Origin: Mucilaginibacter segetis | GTDB taxonomy: Bacteria > Bacteroidota > Bacteroidia > Sphingobacteriales > Sphingobacteriaceae | Assembly (NCBI RefSeq): GCF_016522075.1 | Contig: NZ_JAEHFW010000001.1 | Location: 1,240,001-1,304,000, forward strand | Length of the DNA stretch: 64,000 nt | Reading direction: 5' to 3' | Shown here: positions 28,152 to 37,955 of the stretch, one piece after another | How the letters are laid out: every line of letters begins with the position of its first letter | Numbering within the stretch: position 1 is the first letter of the stretch | Translations under genes and position numbers: made by a program | The notes under the pieces: model-generated | Told to the model about the DNA's origin: nothing | Database searches by the model: none | The model's input: the letters and a program-made list of their open reading frames with translations, nothing else

Positions 28152-29399
28152 TTATTTTCTTATCTGTCCATTTCCCTTAATAATCCACTTGTAACTGGTA
28201 AGTTCTTCCAGCCCCATAGGTCCCCGGGCATGTAGCTTTTGGGTGCTGATACCTATCTCGGCACCTAAACCAAATTGCGCCCCATCAGTAAACGCGGTTG
28301 AGGTGTTTAAGTAAACGGCGGCCGCATCCACCCGGTTTAAAAAGGTTTCCATATTGATGGTATCCTCTGTGATAATAGCCTCACTGTGTTTGGAACTATA
28401 TTTTGCGATATGATCCAGCGCCTCATCCAAACTATCAACCGTTTTTATCGCCATTTTCATGGCTAAAAATTCTGTGCCGAAATGCTCGGGCAAGGCTTCT
28501 TTTAAAAACTCACCGGAGAACAAGCCAGCTAATACCGCATGCGAATATTTATCCGCATAAATTGTCACCCCCTTTTCAATGAGGGGTTCAGCAATATGCA
28601 GCAGGTCACCCAGGCGTTTGCTGTTAATAATCAGACAGTCTAACGCATTACAAACGCTTACACGCCGTGTTTTGGCATTATCAATTATAGCAATAGCTTT
28701 TTGCAGATCGCCAGTTTCGTCGAAGTAAGTATGCACTATGCCGGCCCCCGTCTCAATTACGGGCACTTTACTGTTATCGCGCACAAAGTTGATAAGGCTC
28801 TGACTTCCGCGAGGTATCAGCACATCTATGTACCCAACAGCCTTAAGCAACGCTTCGGTAGCTTCACGTTCTGCAGGCAGCAATGTGGCCGCATGTGTGC
28901 TTACGCCATGTGCGGTTAGTACATTATGAATGATCTGGATAATAGCCTGATTTGAATATGCTGCATCGCTTCCTCCCTTTAATACACTGATATTGCCCGT
29001 TTTAAAGCATAGCGCGAACACATCAAAGGTTACATTGGGCCTGGCTTCGTATATGACGCCTACCACGCCCAGCGGTACCCGTACTTTAGAAATATGCAAA
29101 CCGTTTGGCAATGTTTTTTCGGATAACACCGCACCCAACGGACTGGTTAATTCTGTCACATTTTTTATGTCATCGGCAATAGCGGCAATTCTTTCGGCGG
29201 TTAGTTTAAGCCTGTCGTATTTAGGGTCATTAATATCCATACGCTCCAGGTCTTTTTGGTTTTCATGAAGCAGGTATGGGGTCTGTGTTATGGCTTCTTT
29301 AGCCACGTCAAGTAATACCGCGTTTATCTCGGCAGGGCTGAGGTATAGACTCCTGGCTGCAGCCAGCGCATTTTCAAAATAGTTGGTATAGTCCATCAT
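28152..29399 (-). CDS. proA: Glutamate-5-semialdehyde dehydrogenase
   Basis: A 415-residue NADPH-dependent gamma-glutamyl phosphate reductase, second step of proline synthesis. The catalytic cysteine is in [12 protein letters not shown], preceded by [10 protein letters not shown] and LKGGSDA of the nucleotide-binding domain. The end carries [19 protein letters not shown]. Its ATG overlaps the proB stop as ATGA, so it is translationally coupled. Confidence 0.97.
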   Translation of the reverse strand: MMDYTNYFENALAAARSLYLSPAEINAVLLDVAKEAITQTPYLLHENQKDLERMDINDPKYDRLKLTAERIAAIADDIKNVTELTSPLGAVLSEKTLPNGLHISKVRVPLGVVGVIYEARPNVTFDVFALCFKTGNISVLKGGSDAAYSNQAIIQIIHNVLTAHGVSTHAATLLPAEREATEALLKAVGYIDVLIPRGSQSLINFVRDNSKVPVIETGAGIVHTYFDETGDLQKAIAIIDNAKTRRVSVCNALDCLIINSKRLGDLLHIAEPLIEKGVTIYADKYSHAVLAGLFSGEFLKEALPEHFGTEFLAMKMAIKTVDSLDEALDHIAKYSSKHSEAIITEDTINMETFLNRVDAAAVYLNTSTAFTDGAQFGLGAEIGISTQKLHARGPMGLEELTSYKWIIKGNGQIRK

Positions 29400-30475
29400 C
29401 CCTGTAAATATAAGTAATCATAATGCACCAGCGGTCGTTTGTTTTGTTTGCCCGTCCATTCTTTGGCCTTTTCCGCGCCATACTCTGCCATACCCAGGCC
29501 AATTATCTTGTTGCGGTCGTCAACAATTTTTATGATCTCTCCCTTTTTAAAATCGGCTAATATTTCTAAAATACCCACCGGCAGCAAACTGCTTGCCTTG
29601 CCCGAGGTGAGCGCCGTTTTTGCCCCGTCGTTCACCTGTACAATGCCGGTAGCAGCTGTCTCTGAATGGGCTATCCATTTCTTTTTACCCGATGCTTTTT
29701 TGGTGGGTACAAAACGGGTATGGGTTACGTTGTTGTTAAGCAGATCGGTTAATATATTATCTTTTGTGCCATTGGCGATGTGTACAGCTATACCTAACTG
29801 TGCTGTTTTTTGCGCTATGGTTGCCTTGGTAAGCATACCACCCCGCCCAAACTGTGACCGCCCTGTGCTTACAAATGCTGAAACGTCCAACCCTTCGTTA
29901 GTAACGTCTGTAATTACCGCAGAACCGGGCATCTTTGGGTCGCCGTTATAAATACCGTCAACATTGCTCAATACAATAAGGGCTTCGGCGTTCAGCATGG
30001 AGGCAATAAGCCCGGCCAGTTCATCATTATCGGTAAACATCAGCTCGGTTACCGATACCACGTCATTCTCGTTAACTACGGGAATTACACCGTGCTGTAT
30101 AAGCAGTTCCAGGCAGTTACGCATGTTCAGGTAATGCAGCCTGTCCCGAAAATCTTCTTTTGTAACCAATACCTGCGAACACAGTATGTTGAATTGCTCA
30201 AAAAGGTGTGTGTAGGTATTAATAAGCTTTACCTGCCCGATAGAAGCTAATAACTGTCGTGTACCCACGGTGTCGTGCTTATCATTGACGGTGATGAGAC
30301 TACGACCCGATGCTACCGCGCCCGATGATACAAGTATTACCTGTTTACCCTGCTTTTTAATGGCAGCTATCTGATCTACCAGATGCGCTATGCGTTCAGT
30401 ATCGGGCAGGCCATTTGCCTTGGTAATAACATTGGAGCCGATCTTGATAATGATGCGCCGGTAATTGAAAGCCAT
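29396..30475 (-). CDS. proB: Glutamate 5-kinase with PUA domain
   Basis: A 359-residue kinase that makes gamma-glutamyl phosphate and is the proline feedback point. The amino acid kinase domain has [11 protein letters not shown] and [10 protein letters not shown] at the N-terminus, then [25 protein letters not shown] and [12 protein letters not shown]. The last 80 residues ([12 protein letters not shown] to the end) form the PUA domain. It is 64 bases after cysN and may be co-transcribed with the sulfate operon. Confidence 0.96.
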   Translation of the reverse strand: MAFNYRRIIIKIGSNVITKANGLPDTERIAHLVDQIAAIKKQGKQVILVSSGAVASGRSLITVNDKHDTVGTRQLLASIGQVKLINTYTHLFEQFNILCSQVLVTKEDFRDRLHYLNMRNCLELLIQHGVIPVVNENDVVSVTELMFTDNDELAGLIASMLNAEALIVLSNVDGIYNGDPKMPGSAVITDVTNEGLDVSAFVSTGRSQFGRGGMLTKATIAQKTAQLGIAVHIANGTKDNILTDLLNNNVTHTRFVPTKKASGKKKWIAHSETAATGIVQVNDGAKTALTSGKASSLLPVGILEILADFKKGEIIKIVDDRNKIIGLGMAEYGAEKAKEWTGKQNKRPLVHYDYLYLQG

Positions 30476-30539
30476 TTTTTTAGAATTAAGATTTCAATAT
30501 TAATGATTTCCTGCTAAACGCTGAACAGCACAGATCACA

Positions 30540-31790
30540 TTAATCTACCGATTGCCTTAACATCAACGCGCCAACAGTTACATTGGTGCGGCTATCAATA
30601 ATAATGGCGCCGCCGTTGGCCTTGTTCAGCTGGTAAGGGTCAAAGGCTAAAGGCTCGGCTGTTTTAATTACTATCCGCCCGATATCATTCAGCTGGAAAT
30701 CCTCATCGTAATCTTTCTCCAGTGTGTTAATGTTCACCTTGTATAATATCTCTTGTATTTTGCAGCGCACTGTTTTGGTGTTGTGCTGTACCAGATAGGT
30801 GAGGGTAGTATCCAGCGGGCGGGTATCCATCCAGCACAGGTCGGCTTCTATCAGATTCGATAGTTGTGGGCGCCCCGCACTGTTTACAATAATATCACCC
30901 CGGCTAATATCAATGTTGTCCTGTAAATGCACGGTTACAGACATGCCTGCTAATACTTCCTGAGGATGCTTGTCGAAAATTTCTAATTTAGAGATAACAG
31001 AACTAAAACCGGATGGCAGCACCGTTACGCTATCTCCCACACGGAAGGCCCCGCTTGATACCCTTCCGGCATATCCACGGTAATCGTGCAGTTCATCGGT
31101 TTGCGGCCGTACTACCCATTGTACAGGTAAACGAGCATGTGCCGAAGTATCATCAATTTTAATACTCACATTTTCCAGGTGCGATAATAAGCTGTCGCCT
31201 AAATACCAGCCCATATTTATCGACGGATAAACAATGTTATCACCCTTTAATGCACTTACCGGAATAAAGGTAACGTTGTTGATATTCACCTTTGCGGCCA
31301 GTTTTTTATAATCAGCAACAATACGGTTAAACACATCTTCGCTGTAATCCACCATATCCATTTTATTAATGCATACCACTACCTGCGGAATTTGCAGCAG
31401 CGAAACCAAAAACGAATGGCGGGTGGTTTGCTCAACCACACCCTTACGGGCATCAATTAAAATAATGGCGAGCCCGGCATTGCTGGCGCCTGTAACCATG
31501 TTGCGGGTGTATTGTATATGGCCCGGAGCATCGGCTATAATGAATTTGCGTTTATCGGTCTCAAAGTATTTATAGGCCACATCAATGGTGATGCCCTGCT
31601 CGCGCTCGGCTTTAAGGCCGTCGGTTAAAATAGCCAGGTCAATACTGCCGTCGTCGTTTTTACGGTTTGATGCATGCAGGGCCTCCAGTTGGTCGGCCAG
31701 TATGGCTTCGCTGTCGTATAACAAACGACCGATCAATGTGCTTTTACCATCATCAACACTGCCTGCCGTTATAAATTTTAGTATATCCAT
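30540..31790 (-). CDS. cysN: Sulfate adenylyltransferase GTPase subunit CysN
   Basis: The regulatory GTPase of ATP sulfurylase, 416 residues from the chosen start. G1 is AGSVDDGKST, G3 is DAPGHIQYTRNM and G4 is NKMD. Elongation-factor-like beta-barrels follow. An ATG 60 bases further upstream is in frame, but the extra residues (NPSQEG) are the translation of a small hairpin repeat (CCCTCT/AGAGGG, 31810-31823) common in this family. The start MDILKFITAGS at 31790 matches known CysN proteins. There is no CysC (APS kinase) fusion, in keeping with an APS-type reductase. Confidence 0.95.
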   Translation of the reverse strand: MDILKFITAGSVDDGKSTLIGRLLYDSEAILADQLEALHASNRKNDDGSIDLAILTDGLKAEREQGITIDVAYKYFETDKRKFIIADAPGHIQYTRNMVTGASNAGLAIILIDARKGVVEQTTRHSFLVSLLQIPQVVVCINKMDMVDYSEDVFNRIVADYKKLAAKVNINNVTFIPVSALKGDNIVYPSINMGWYLGDSLLSHLENVSIKIDDTSAHARLPVQWVVRPQTDELHDYRGYAGRVSSGAFRVGDSVTVLPSGFSSVISKLEIFDKHPQEVLAGMSVTVHLQDNIDISRGDIIVNSAGRPQLSNLIEADLCWMDTRPLDTTLTYLVQHNTKTVRCKIQEILYKVNINTLEKDYDEDFQLNDIGRIVIKTAEPLAFDPYQLNKANGGAIIIDSRTNVTVGALMLRQSVD

Positions 31791-31867
31791 TTCAATATGA
31801 TGTCTAATTCCCTCTTGAGAGGGGTTAGGGATGTGTTTTTTCTCTTTCAATTTATTAAGTCGTTATC

Positions 31868-32773
31868 CTAAAAATATCCGCCTTTTTTGCGATCTTCCAT
31901 AGCAGCCTCGCTCACTTTATCATCCATACGCGCACCACGTTCACTTATTTTCGAATTACTTATTTCCTCAATAATGTCATCTATCTCAAACGCGTATGAC
32001 TCTACAGCAGCCGTACAGGTCATATCGCCTACAGTGCGGAAACGCACGTTGCGAGTCTCGATAATGTCCTCTGCGTCCATATTTAAAAATGGCGAAGCCG
32101 CCATCAGTTGTCCGTTTCGCGTTATGCACTCCCGCTGATGGGCAAAATAAATAGAGGGTAATTCTATCTTTTCGCGGCGGATGTAATTCCATACGTCTAA
32201 CTCTGTCCAGTTACTTATCGGGAAAACGCGCACATTTTCGCCTTTGTGTATCTTTCCGTTATAAATATCCCAAAGTTCCGGACGTTGCCGTTTGGGATCC
32301 CATTGGCCAAATTCATCCCTTACAGAAAATATCCGTTCTTTAGCCCGTGCCTTTTCCTCATCTCTGCGGGCGCCGCCTATGCAGGCATCAAACTGGTTCG
32401 CGGCAATCGTATCAAGCAGGGTAACGGTTTGTAAGGCATTTCTGCTGGCGTTCTTTCCTGTCTGTTCTATTGCTTTTCCGGCGTCTATACTATCCTGCAC
32501 ATGGCCAATGATCAGTTTTTCGCCGATGCGTTCAATCATTTTATCGCGGTAAGCAATGGTTTCGGCAAAGTTGTGCCCGGTATCAATATGTACCAGCGGG
32601 AACGGGAACTTCCCCGGCCTGAAAGCTTTCTCGGCCAGTCTTACCAGCGTAATGGAATCTTTTCCTCCCGAAAATAATAACGCGGGCTTTTCAAATTGCC
32701 CCGCCACCTCACGCAGAATGTAGATCGCTTCTGCCTCTAATTCATCCAGATAATCTAAACGGTATTTGCTCAT
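31868..32773 (-). CDS. cysD: Sulfate adenylyltransferase subunit CysD
   Basis: A 301-residue ATP sulfurylase catalytic subunit forming APS from ATP and sulfate. The PP-loop LFSGGKDSITLVRLA is near residue 33. HIDTGHNFAET, GGARRDEEKARAKER and VFPISNWTELDVW are canonical, and the end reads KKGGYF. The start overlaps the cysH stop as ATGA. It is separated from CysN by the small repeat-bearing gap. Confidence 0.97.
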   Translation of the reverse strand: MSKYRLDYLDELEAEAIYILREVAGQFEKPALLFSGGKDSITLVRLAEKAFRPGKFPFPLVHIDTGHNFAETIAYRDKMIERIGEKLIIGHVQDSIDAGKAIEQTGKNASRNALQTVTLLDTIAANQFDACIGGARRDEEKARAKERIFSVRDEFGQWDPKRQRPELWDIYNGKIHKGENVRVFPISNWTELDVWNYIRREKIELPSIYFAHQRECITRNGQLMAASPFLNMDAEDIIETRNVRFRTVGDMTCTAAVESYAFEIDDIIEEISNSKISERGARMDDKVSEAAMEDRKKGGYF

Positions 32774-33489
32774 TCTTTTAAATCATTTAATTGTACCGCA
32801 TGCAAACCACACTCTTTTTTCGATTGGTCTTCCCACCACCAGCGCCCGGCTCTGAAATCTTCGCCCGGTTGTACCGCTCTTGTGCAGGGTGCACAGCCTA
32901 TGCTCGGGAAGCCTCTGTCGTGCAGTGTATTATAAGGTATATTGTATTGTTTAATGTATGCTTTAACTTCGTCAAGCGTCCAGTGATAAATAGGGTGGAA
33001 CTTAATAAGCTGGTTGCCCTCGTCCCATTCCACATCACTCATAAACTGCCTGTTGGCCGACTGCTCTGCACGTATACCGGTTATCCAGCATTGGTTTCCG
33101 GCAAGCGCCCTTTTCAGGGGTTCAATTTTGCGTATGCCGCAACATTCCTTACGGTTCTCTACCGATTCATAAAAGCTGTTAGGGCCTTTGGCATTCACCA
33201 TATTTTCCAATAAATGATGTTCGGGAAAATACGCATGTACAGGCTTACCATATATTTCCATGGTGCGGTTCCATACGTAATAAGTTTCGGGGAATAGCCG
33301 GCCTGTTTCCAGTGTAAATACTTTTATAGGGATATTATTCGCAAATATCATATGCGTAATTACCTGATCTTCCCAGCCAAAACTGGTCGAAAAAACTATT
33401 TCGCCCGCAAATTGCTCCGCCAGCAACTGTAAAGCTGCTATCGGATCCTTTCCTTCGGTTAATTTGCTGATATATGTAGTATCTGCCAC
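32770..33489 (-). CDS. cysH: Adenylyl-sulfate (APS) reductase, CysH family
   Basis: A 239-residue reductase of APS to sulfite. STSFGWEDQVI is the nucleotide loop. Two cysteine pairs, CCGIRK (about 120) and CAPC (about 205), are the [4Fe-4S] ligands that mark the APS-using, iron-sulfur type as opposed to the PAPS-using E. coli type. The usual C-terminal catalytic cysteine is in KKECGLH. One-base overlap with the preceding stop, four-base overlap with cysD. Confidence 0.95.
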   Translation of the reverse strand: MADTTYISKLTEGKDPIAALQLLAEQFAGEIVFSTSFGWEDQVITHMIFANNIPIKVFTLETGRLFPETYYVWNRTMEIYGKPVHAYFPEHHLLENMVNAKGPNSFYESVENRKECCGIRKIEPLKRALAGNQCWITGIRAEQSANRQFMSDVEWDEGNQLIKFHPIYHWTLDEVKAYIKQYNIPYNTLHDRGFPSIGCAPCTRAVQPGEDFRAGRWWWEDQSKKECGLHAVQLNDLKE

Positions 33490-35003
33490 TATATGATCTT
33501 TATTAAAAAATTAATAATGCTGCGCAGGCTGATCAGGATAACGATGAACGATACCGAGAACATGATGGCCTTTGCTGATATTTTGTTTGATATTTTTGCC
33601 GCTACCGGTGAGGCCAGCGCGCTGCCGATGATAAGCCCTGCCACAGCTTCCCAATGTGCGCCGTTAAGCATGGTGATAAAGGTGAGCGAGCTCATTAACG
33701 CTATAAAAAAGCGGGACAGCTTTACCGTGCCTAATGAAAAGCGTGGATGGCGCCCGCCTGCTATTAAGCTGGATAAAACGATGGAACCCCAGCCGCCACC
33801 TCCCACGGCATCTATAAAGCCGCCCCCCAAACCTAACAGACCTATTCTTTTTATCTTTTTTTGTGTATGTTGCTTACGGTTAAGGCGGATAGCTTTCAAT
33901 AAAATTACTCCACCCAGTATAAGTGTATATAACGAAACTACAGGTTTGGTGTATTGGCTGTAATGCTCCAATGACGATAACAGGTAAGCACCGCTAACCG
34001 CGCCGATGATACCCGGAATAAGTAATAATTTAAATAGTTTCCAGTTCACGTTGCCCATGCGGTAATGCATCCATCCGGCTATGCCGTTGCTCATGATCTC
34101 GGACAGGTGAACGCCCATGCTCGCAGATGCAGGTGGTATACCCATAGACAGCGAGAATGTTGTAGATGTAACCCCGTACGACATGCCTATGGCGCCATCT
34201 ATCATGGCAAAGACAAACCCTGCACCTAAAAAGTAGTAAAAAGCAGGGTTGATGGATCGCACATAAAACTGAAACTCCGGTTCTTTATACCATAGGGCCA
34301 GTATTGTGATAGAAAGAAAGGCTACAAATGTACCCCACACCAATAAGGTTAAATACTTTTTATCGGGTGGTTTGGGGCCATTTACTAATACAGCGCTAAC
34401 CCGGTTAAGTTCCTTTACTTTATAAGCGAAATTACCGGAAAGGCCATTACGGATAGCATTCATTTGCTGCAGGGTAGTATCCAGTTCGGCAGGCAGGGCA
34501 TCGTTTAAAACTTCTTTCAGTCTTTTAGCAATAGTAGGCGATTTACCATTGGTGGATATGGCAAGTTTAAGGTCGCCTTTTTGTACAATCGAACTCAGGT
34601 AAAAATCACAAAGCTCCGGCTTGTCGGCCACGTTGATGAGCAGCTTATGATCGTGGGCCGACTGTCGTATGTATTTATTCAGATTAGCATCGTTTGTAGC
34701 CGCTATAACCAGGTCGGCCCCGTCCAGATCGGTATCCGCGAAAGATTTTTGAACGATCCTGATATTCGGATACGTTACGGCCATTACATGTATGTCTGGT
34801 AAAAAAGCTTTTGAAATAACTTTAACTGTAGCTAACGGACTGTTTTGGAGCAGGGCGTTTAGCTTTTCGAGCCCAACGTTACCGCCGCCTACTACAACCG
34901 TTTGCAGGTTTTCCAGCTTTAAAAATACCGGGAATAATTTATTGCCCCGGCTATCTTCCGGCTGAGTTTCGGTTTTTAGCTTATTCCTGGGCAACAATGT
35001 CAT
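33489..35003 (-). CDS. Siroheme synthase N-domain fused to TSUP (TauE/SafE) transporter
   Basis: A 504-residue fusion. Residues about 20-170 are a CysG-N/MET8-type precorrin-2 dehydrogenase/ferrochelatase: VVVGGGNVGLEKL Rossmann loop, DLVIAATNDANLN, NVADKPELCDFYLSS and TNGKSPTIAKRLKE. Residues about 220-504 are eight or so membrane segments of the TSUP family (FAMIDGAIGMSYGVTS, GGGFIDAVGGGGWG), known sulfite or sulfur-anion permeases. The fusion joins cofactor synthesis and anion transport on one chain, in an operon that needs both. Its start lies 23 bases inside cobA. Confidence 0.9.
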   Translation of the reverse strand: MTLLPRNKLKTETQPEDSRGNKLFPVFLKLENLQTVVVGGGNVGLEKLNALLQNSPLATVKVISKAFLPDIHVMAVTYPNIRIVQKSFADTDLDGADLVIAATNDANLNKYIRQSAHDHKLLINVADKPELCDFYLSSIVQKGDLKLAISTNGKSPTIAKRLKEVLNDALPAELDTTLQQMNAIRNGLSGNFAYKVKELNRVSAVLVNGPKPPDKKYLTLLVWGTFVAFLSITILALWYKEPEFQFYVRSINPAFYYFLGAGFVFAMIDGAIGMSYGVTSTTFSLSMGIPPASASMGVHLSEIMSNGIAGWMHYRMGNVNWKLFKLLLIPGIIGAVSGAYLLSSLEHYSQYTKPVVSLYTLILGGVILLKAIRLNRKQHTQKKIKRIGLLGLGGGFIDAVGGGGWGSIVLSSLIAGGRHPRFSLGTVKLSRFFIALMSSLTFITMLNGAHWEAVAGLIIGSALASPVAAKISNKISAKAIMFSVSFIVILISLRSIINFLIKII

Positions 35004-35772
35004 AAAATTCCCTGATGGGTTGAAACAACGGATGTAACGAAACTACTTCGCCGAATACAATTAGAGCAGGAGAGGAGATGCCTTTTTCTTTAACTACCTC
35101 TACTATGGTATCTACCACGCCGATAGCTACTTTTTCATCGGCAGTACTGCCGCTTTGTATTACGGCAACAGGTAACCTGTTTTTGCCTTCGGCTTTAAAA
35201 ATGTCGGTTATGGCGGCCAGTTTGTGTATGCCCATCAATACTACTACCGTAGCTTTGGTGCGTGCTGCCTGGTAAAGGTCTGCAGATACCTTGCCGTCTG
35301 ATGTGGTTCCGGTAACTACCCAAAAACTTTCGCTTAAGCCCCGGTGTGTTACAGGTATGTTTTGTAAACCCGGTACGCCTATAGAACTTGAAATTCCCGG
35401 TATTACCTGAGCGGGTATGCTGTAATCGGCAGCATGGTCAAGCTCTTCATAACCGCGGCCAAATACAAACGGATCGCCACCTTTTAGCCTTACTACGTGC
35501 CCATAGTTAAGGGCGTAATCTATCATCAACTTATTAATATTCTCCTGTGAAAAAGAATGATCGCCGGAACGTTTACCTACATAAATCTTAGTAGCATGCT
35601 CTGGTGCAAAGCTTAACAGTTCCTCGTTTACCAATGCATCGTATAAAACCACATCGGCGGTTTGCAAAGCCTTTATTCCTTTTATAGTGATGAGTTCCGC
35701 ATCACCCGGGCCCGCGCCAACTAAAGTAATGCGCGGTTCTTTTAAGTTATTTTTTGTTTGTGTTGCTATCAT
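34981..35772 (-). CDS. cobA: Uroporphyrinogen-III C-methyltransferase
   Basis: A 263-residue SUMT making precorrin-2 from uroporphyrinogen III with SAM. LVGAGPGDAELITIKG, VVLYDALV, RLKGGDPFVFGRG and GVPGLQNIPVTHRG are the family blocks. With the downstream CysG-N domain it supplies siroheme for the sulfite reductase encoded just upstream, whose stop it overlaps by four bases. Confidence 0.95.
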   Translation of the reverse strand: MIATQTKNNLKEPRITLVGAGPGDAELITIKGIKALQTADVVLYDALVNEELLSFAPEHATKIYVGKRSGDHSFSQENINKLMIDYALNYGHVVRLKGGDPFVFGRGYEELDHAADYSIPAQVIPGISSSIGVPGLQNIPVTHRGLSESFWVVTGTTSDGKVSADLYQAARTKATVVVLMGIHKLAAITDIFKAEGKNRLPVAVIQSGSTADEKVAIGVVDTIVEVVKEKGISSPALIVFGEVVSLHPLFQPIREFYDIVAQE

Positions 35773-37862
35773 GATTGTAACACAGCCTCTCTTTTATCCT
35801 TAACTGTTTGTAAAAACTCCGAGGCCTGCTGCAAATAGGTTTTTGCAAATGCTTCGGAAGGTTCATTCTTATTTATTTGTAATACCAGATCGTTAAATGT
35901 GCCATCTATAACAAATTCTCCGGTTGCAATGTAATTGGCGTCAAACTCTCGTATAATGCCGGCCTGTGTGCTGCTGTTAACGCCTTTATCCAGTAATAGT
36001 GCTTTGGCTGCGCTAACGAAGGTGTTATAGGAATGATAAATGGCATCGGCCCATAAGCCCTTTACAAAGGCACCGTTTGCCCATCCCAGTTTCTCATCAG
36101 ATTCATAGAGCAAGGTTGCCACCAGGTCTATAACCACCCCTGCACATTCGCCTACACCTATCGCGGTAGCGAAGGTTTCCTGGTGTCCCCAGTCTACAAA
36201 CTCATCGTCGGTAAGGGTACTCAGGTCGGCGAGGGGTTTAAGCAATTGGTAAAAATGATCTTTGCCATGCCTGTCGTAATAATCATGGAAGGTTTCATCA
36301 GGGAGGGAATTATCTTTATAATGATCAAGCACAGCCCTTAAAACGTGTGTGGCCCTTTTTGCGGGAACTTTAATTACCCTGTCGGATGCGCGGCCAACGC
36401 CATTGCCAACCGTACCGCCGCCTAACAATACCTGTACTGAAGGTAATACCCTGCTGCCCGCTTTTAGTGAGCTGCCATGGAAACCGATATGTGCCAATCC
36501 GTGCTGTCCGCAGGAATTCATGCAACCGCTTATCTTTATTTTAATGTCGCGGTTGTAAATAAGATCTTCATATTCATTATAGATCACATCTTCCAGTACT
36601 TTGGACAGTGTCATGCTGTTAGATATCCCCAGATTGCAGGTATCCGTGCCGGGGCAGGTGGTTACATCGGCAACACTGTCGAAACCCGGTGCGGCAAGGT
36701 CTAAAACATGTAAACCTGTGTATAGGGCAGGTAATGCTTCTTTCCGAACGAATTTGAGCAATAAGCCCTGGTTTTGGGTGATGCGTATCTCATCCGCGAC
36801 ATAAGGTTCAATTGCCATAACCAACCGGCGTGCGGTGGCCGATGATATATCTCCCACCGGAACTTTAACGTATACCCCGTAAAACCCGGTTTGCTTTTGC
36901 TCAAACACGTTGGTAGCCAGCCATTGCTCGTAACGTAAGGGGTTATCAACTGCTGTTTCAGGATAATCCGTTTGCTGCTGTACTACAGGTTGCGGCACAC
37001 GATCACGATTTACTGGCCATGTTTTTACTTTAAGAGCAATACGCTCCTCTGCAGCAAGGCGCAGTACTTCTTCTAAACCCATTTTTTGGATCAGGTATTT
37101 TAAGCGGGCCTTGTTACGGTTATTGCGCTCGCCGTGGCGGTCAAACACCCGGATGATCGCCTCTATATAAGGTATTAACTGATCCTCCGGTAAAAAGTCT
37201 TCCACCGCGCTGGCCAGTAGGGGTTGTGCTCCTAAACCGCCGCCTAATAGAACCTTAAAACCGCGTTCGCCATTTTCTTTTAGTTTGGGTATAAAACCCA
37301 GGTCGTGGATATAAGAAAAAGCTGTATCGGCATCGCTTGATGAAAAAGCGATCTTGAATTTGCGCCCCATCTCCTGGCATATCGGATTACGCAAAAAATA
37401 TTCAAAAGTTGCCTGTGCGTATGGCGAAACATCAAAGGGCTCCAAAGGGTCTATTCCCGAAGAAGGGGAGGAGGTAACGTTTCTTACCGTATTTCCGCAT
37501 GCTTCGCGCAGGGTAATATCGTCCTGCTCCAGTTCGGCCCATAATTGCGGTGTGCGGTCAAGGCTCACATAATGTATCTGTATATCCTGCCGGGTGGTTA
37601 AGTGCAGGTTGCTGCTGCCATACTCTTCCGCTATATCGGCTATTTTAAGCAGTTGCTTAAAGGTGACCTTGCCAAACGGTAATTTAATACGTACCATTTG
37701 CACGCCGGGCTGCCTTTGCCCGTAAACACCGCGTGCCAGCCGCAAACTCCTGAATTTCTCGTCGTGTATCTTGCCCTCGCGAAAAGCTCTTATTTTTCTT
37801 TCCAGATCAATAATATCCTGCTCTACTATGGGGTTCTCCAGCTCTGTTCTGAAGCTCTGCAT
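35769..37862 (-). CDS. Ferredoxin-type sulfite (nitrite/sulfite) reductase with C-terminal HEPN domain
   Basis: A 697-residue siroheme/[4Fe-4S] reductase, sulfite to sulfide. Residues about 1-540 form the two tandem NirA/SiR halves (VRIKLPFGKVTFKQLL, NLHLTTRQDIQIHYV, GACGNTVRN-type EACGNTVRN). Cluster ligands are in TTCPGTDTCNLGIS and SGCMNSCGQHG. Residues about 562-697 are an extra helical domain resembling HEPN proteins (GLWADAIYHSYNTFVSAAKA, LLLDKG, STQAGIIREF). Plain SiR proteins stop before this. It is the first gene of the sulfate operon. The family can also reduce nitrite, but the neighbours favour sulfite. No CysJ flavoprotein is present, so ferredoxin is the likely donor. Confidence 0.9.
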   Translation of the reverse strand: MQSFRTELENPIVEQDIIDLERKIRAFREGKIHDEKFRSLRLARGVYGQRQPGVQMVRIKLPFGKVTFKQLLKIADIAEEYGSSNLHLTTRQDIQIHYVSLDRTPQLWAELEQDDITLREACGNTVRNVTSSPSSGIDPLEPFDVSPYAQATFEYFLRNPICQEMGRKFKIAFSSSDADTAFSYIHDLGFIPKLKENGERGFKVLLGGGLGAQPLLASAVEDFLPEDQLIPYIEAIIRVFDRHGERNNRNKARLKYLIQKMGLEEVLRLAAEERIALKVKTWPVNRDRVPQPVVQQQTDYPETAVDNPLRYEQWLATNVFEQKQTGFYGVYVKVPVGDISSATARRLVMAIEPYVADEIRITQNQGLLLKFVRKEALPALYTGLHVLDLAAPGFDSVADVTTCPGTDTCNLGISNSMTLSKVLEDVIYNEYEDLIYNRDIKIKISGCMNSCGQHGLAHIGFHGSSLKAGSRVLPSVQVLLGGGTVGNGVGRASDRVIKVPAKRATHVLRAVLDHYKDNSLPDETFHDYYDRHGKDHFYQLLKPLADLSTLTDDEFVDWGHQETFATAIGVGECAGVVIDLVATLLYESDEKLGWANGAFVKGLWADAIYHSYNTFVSAAKALLLDKGVNSSTQAGIIREFDANYIATGEFVIDGTFNDLVLQINKNEPSEAFAKTYLQQASEFLQTVKDKREAVLQS

Positions 37863-37886
37863 ATTGGTGTCGTATTAATAATGTTC

Positions 37887-37955
37887 TTAAAAAAAAGCCC
37901 CTTCTGTTGTTGACTGAAGAGGCTTGCATGTTTTATTAGCGCGTATTTCAGTCAT
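37887..37955 (-). CDS. Possible second leader frame
   Basis: A 22-codon frame that starts with the ATG overlapping the stop of the Cys-rich leader frame (ATGA) and runs through the terminator to a TAA in the U-tract. It holds one Cys codon (codon 10), placed directly before the 5' arm of the terminator. Its overlap with the terminator makes translation plausible but not required; it may simply be open by chance. Confidence 0.3.
   Translation of the reverse strand: MTEIRANKTCKPLQSTTEGAFF
37889..37925 (-). terminator. Attenuator terminator before the sulfite reductase gene
   Basis: On the minus strand AAGCCTCTTC (37925-37916) pairs with GAAGGGGCTT (37904-37895), ten base pairs with one G-U, with an 11-base loop and eight U directly after. 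It ends only 26 bases before the sulfite reductase ATG. A terminator in that place can only act on the leader transcript, so it is an attenuator. Confidence 0.8.

Noticed and set aside
29439..29951. 170-codon frame opposite proB
   Set aside because: Shadow of a complete, well-recognised proB frame.
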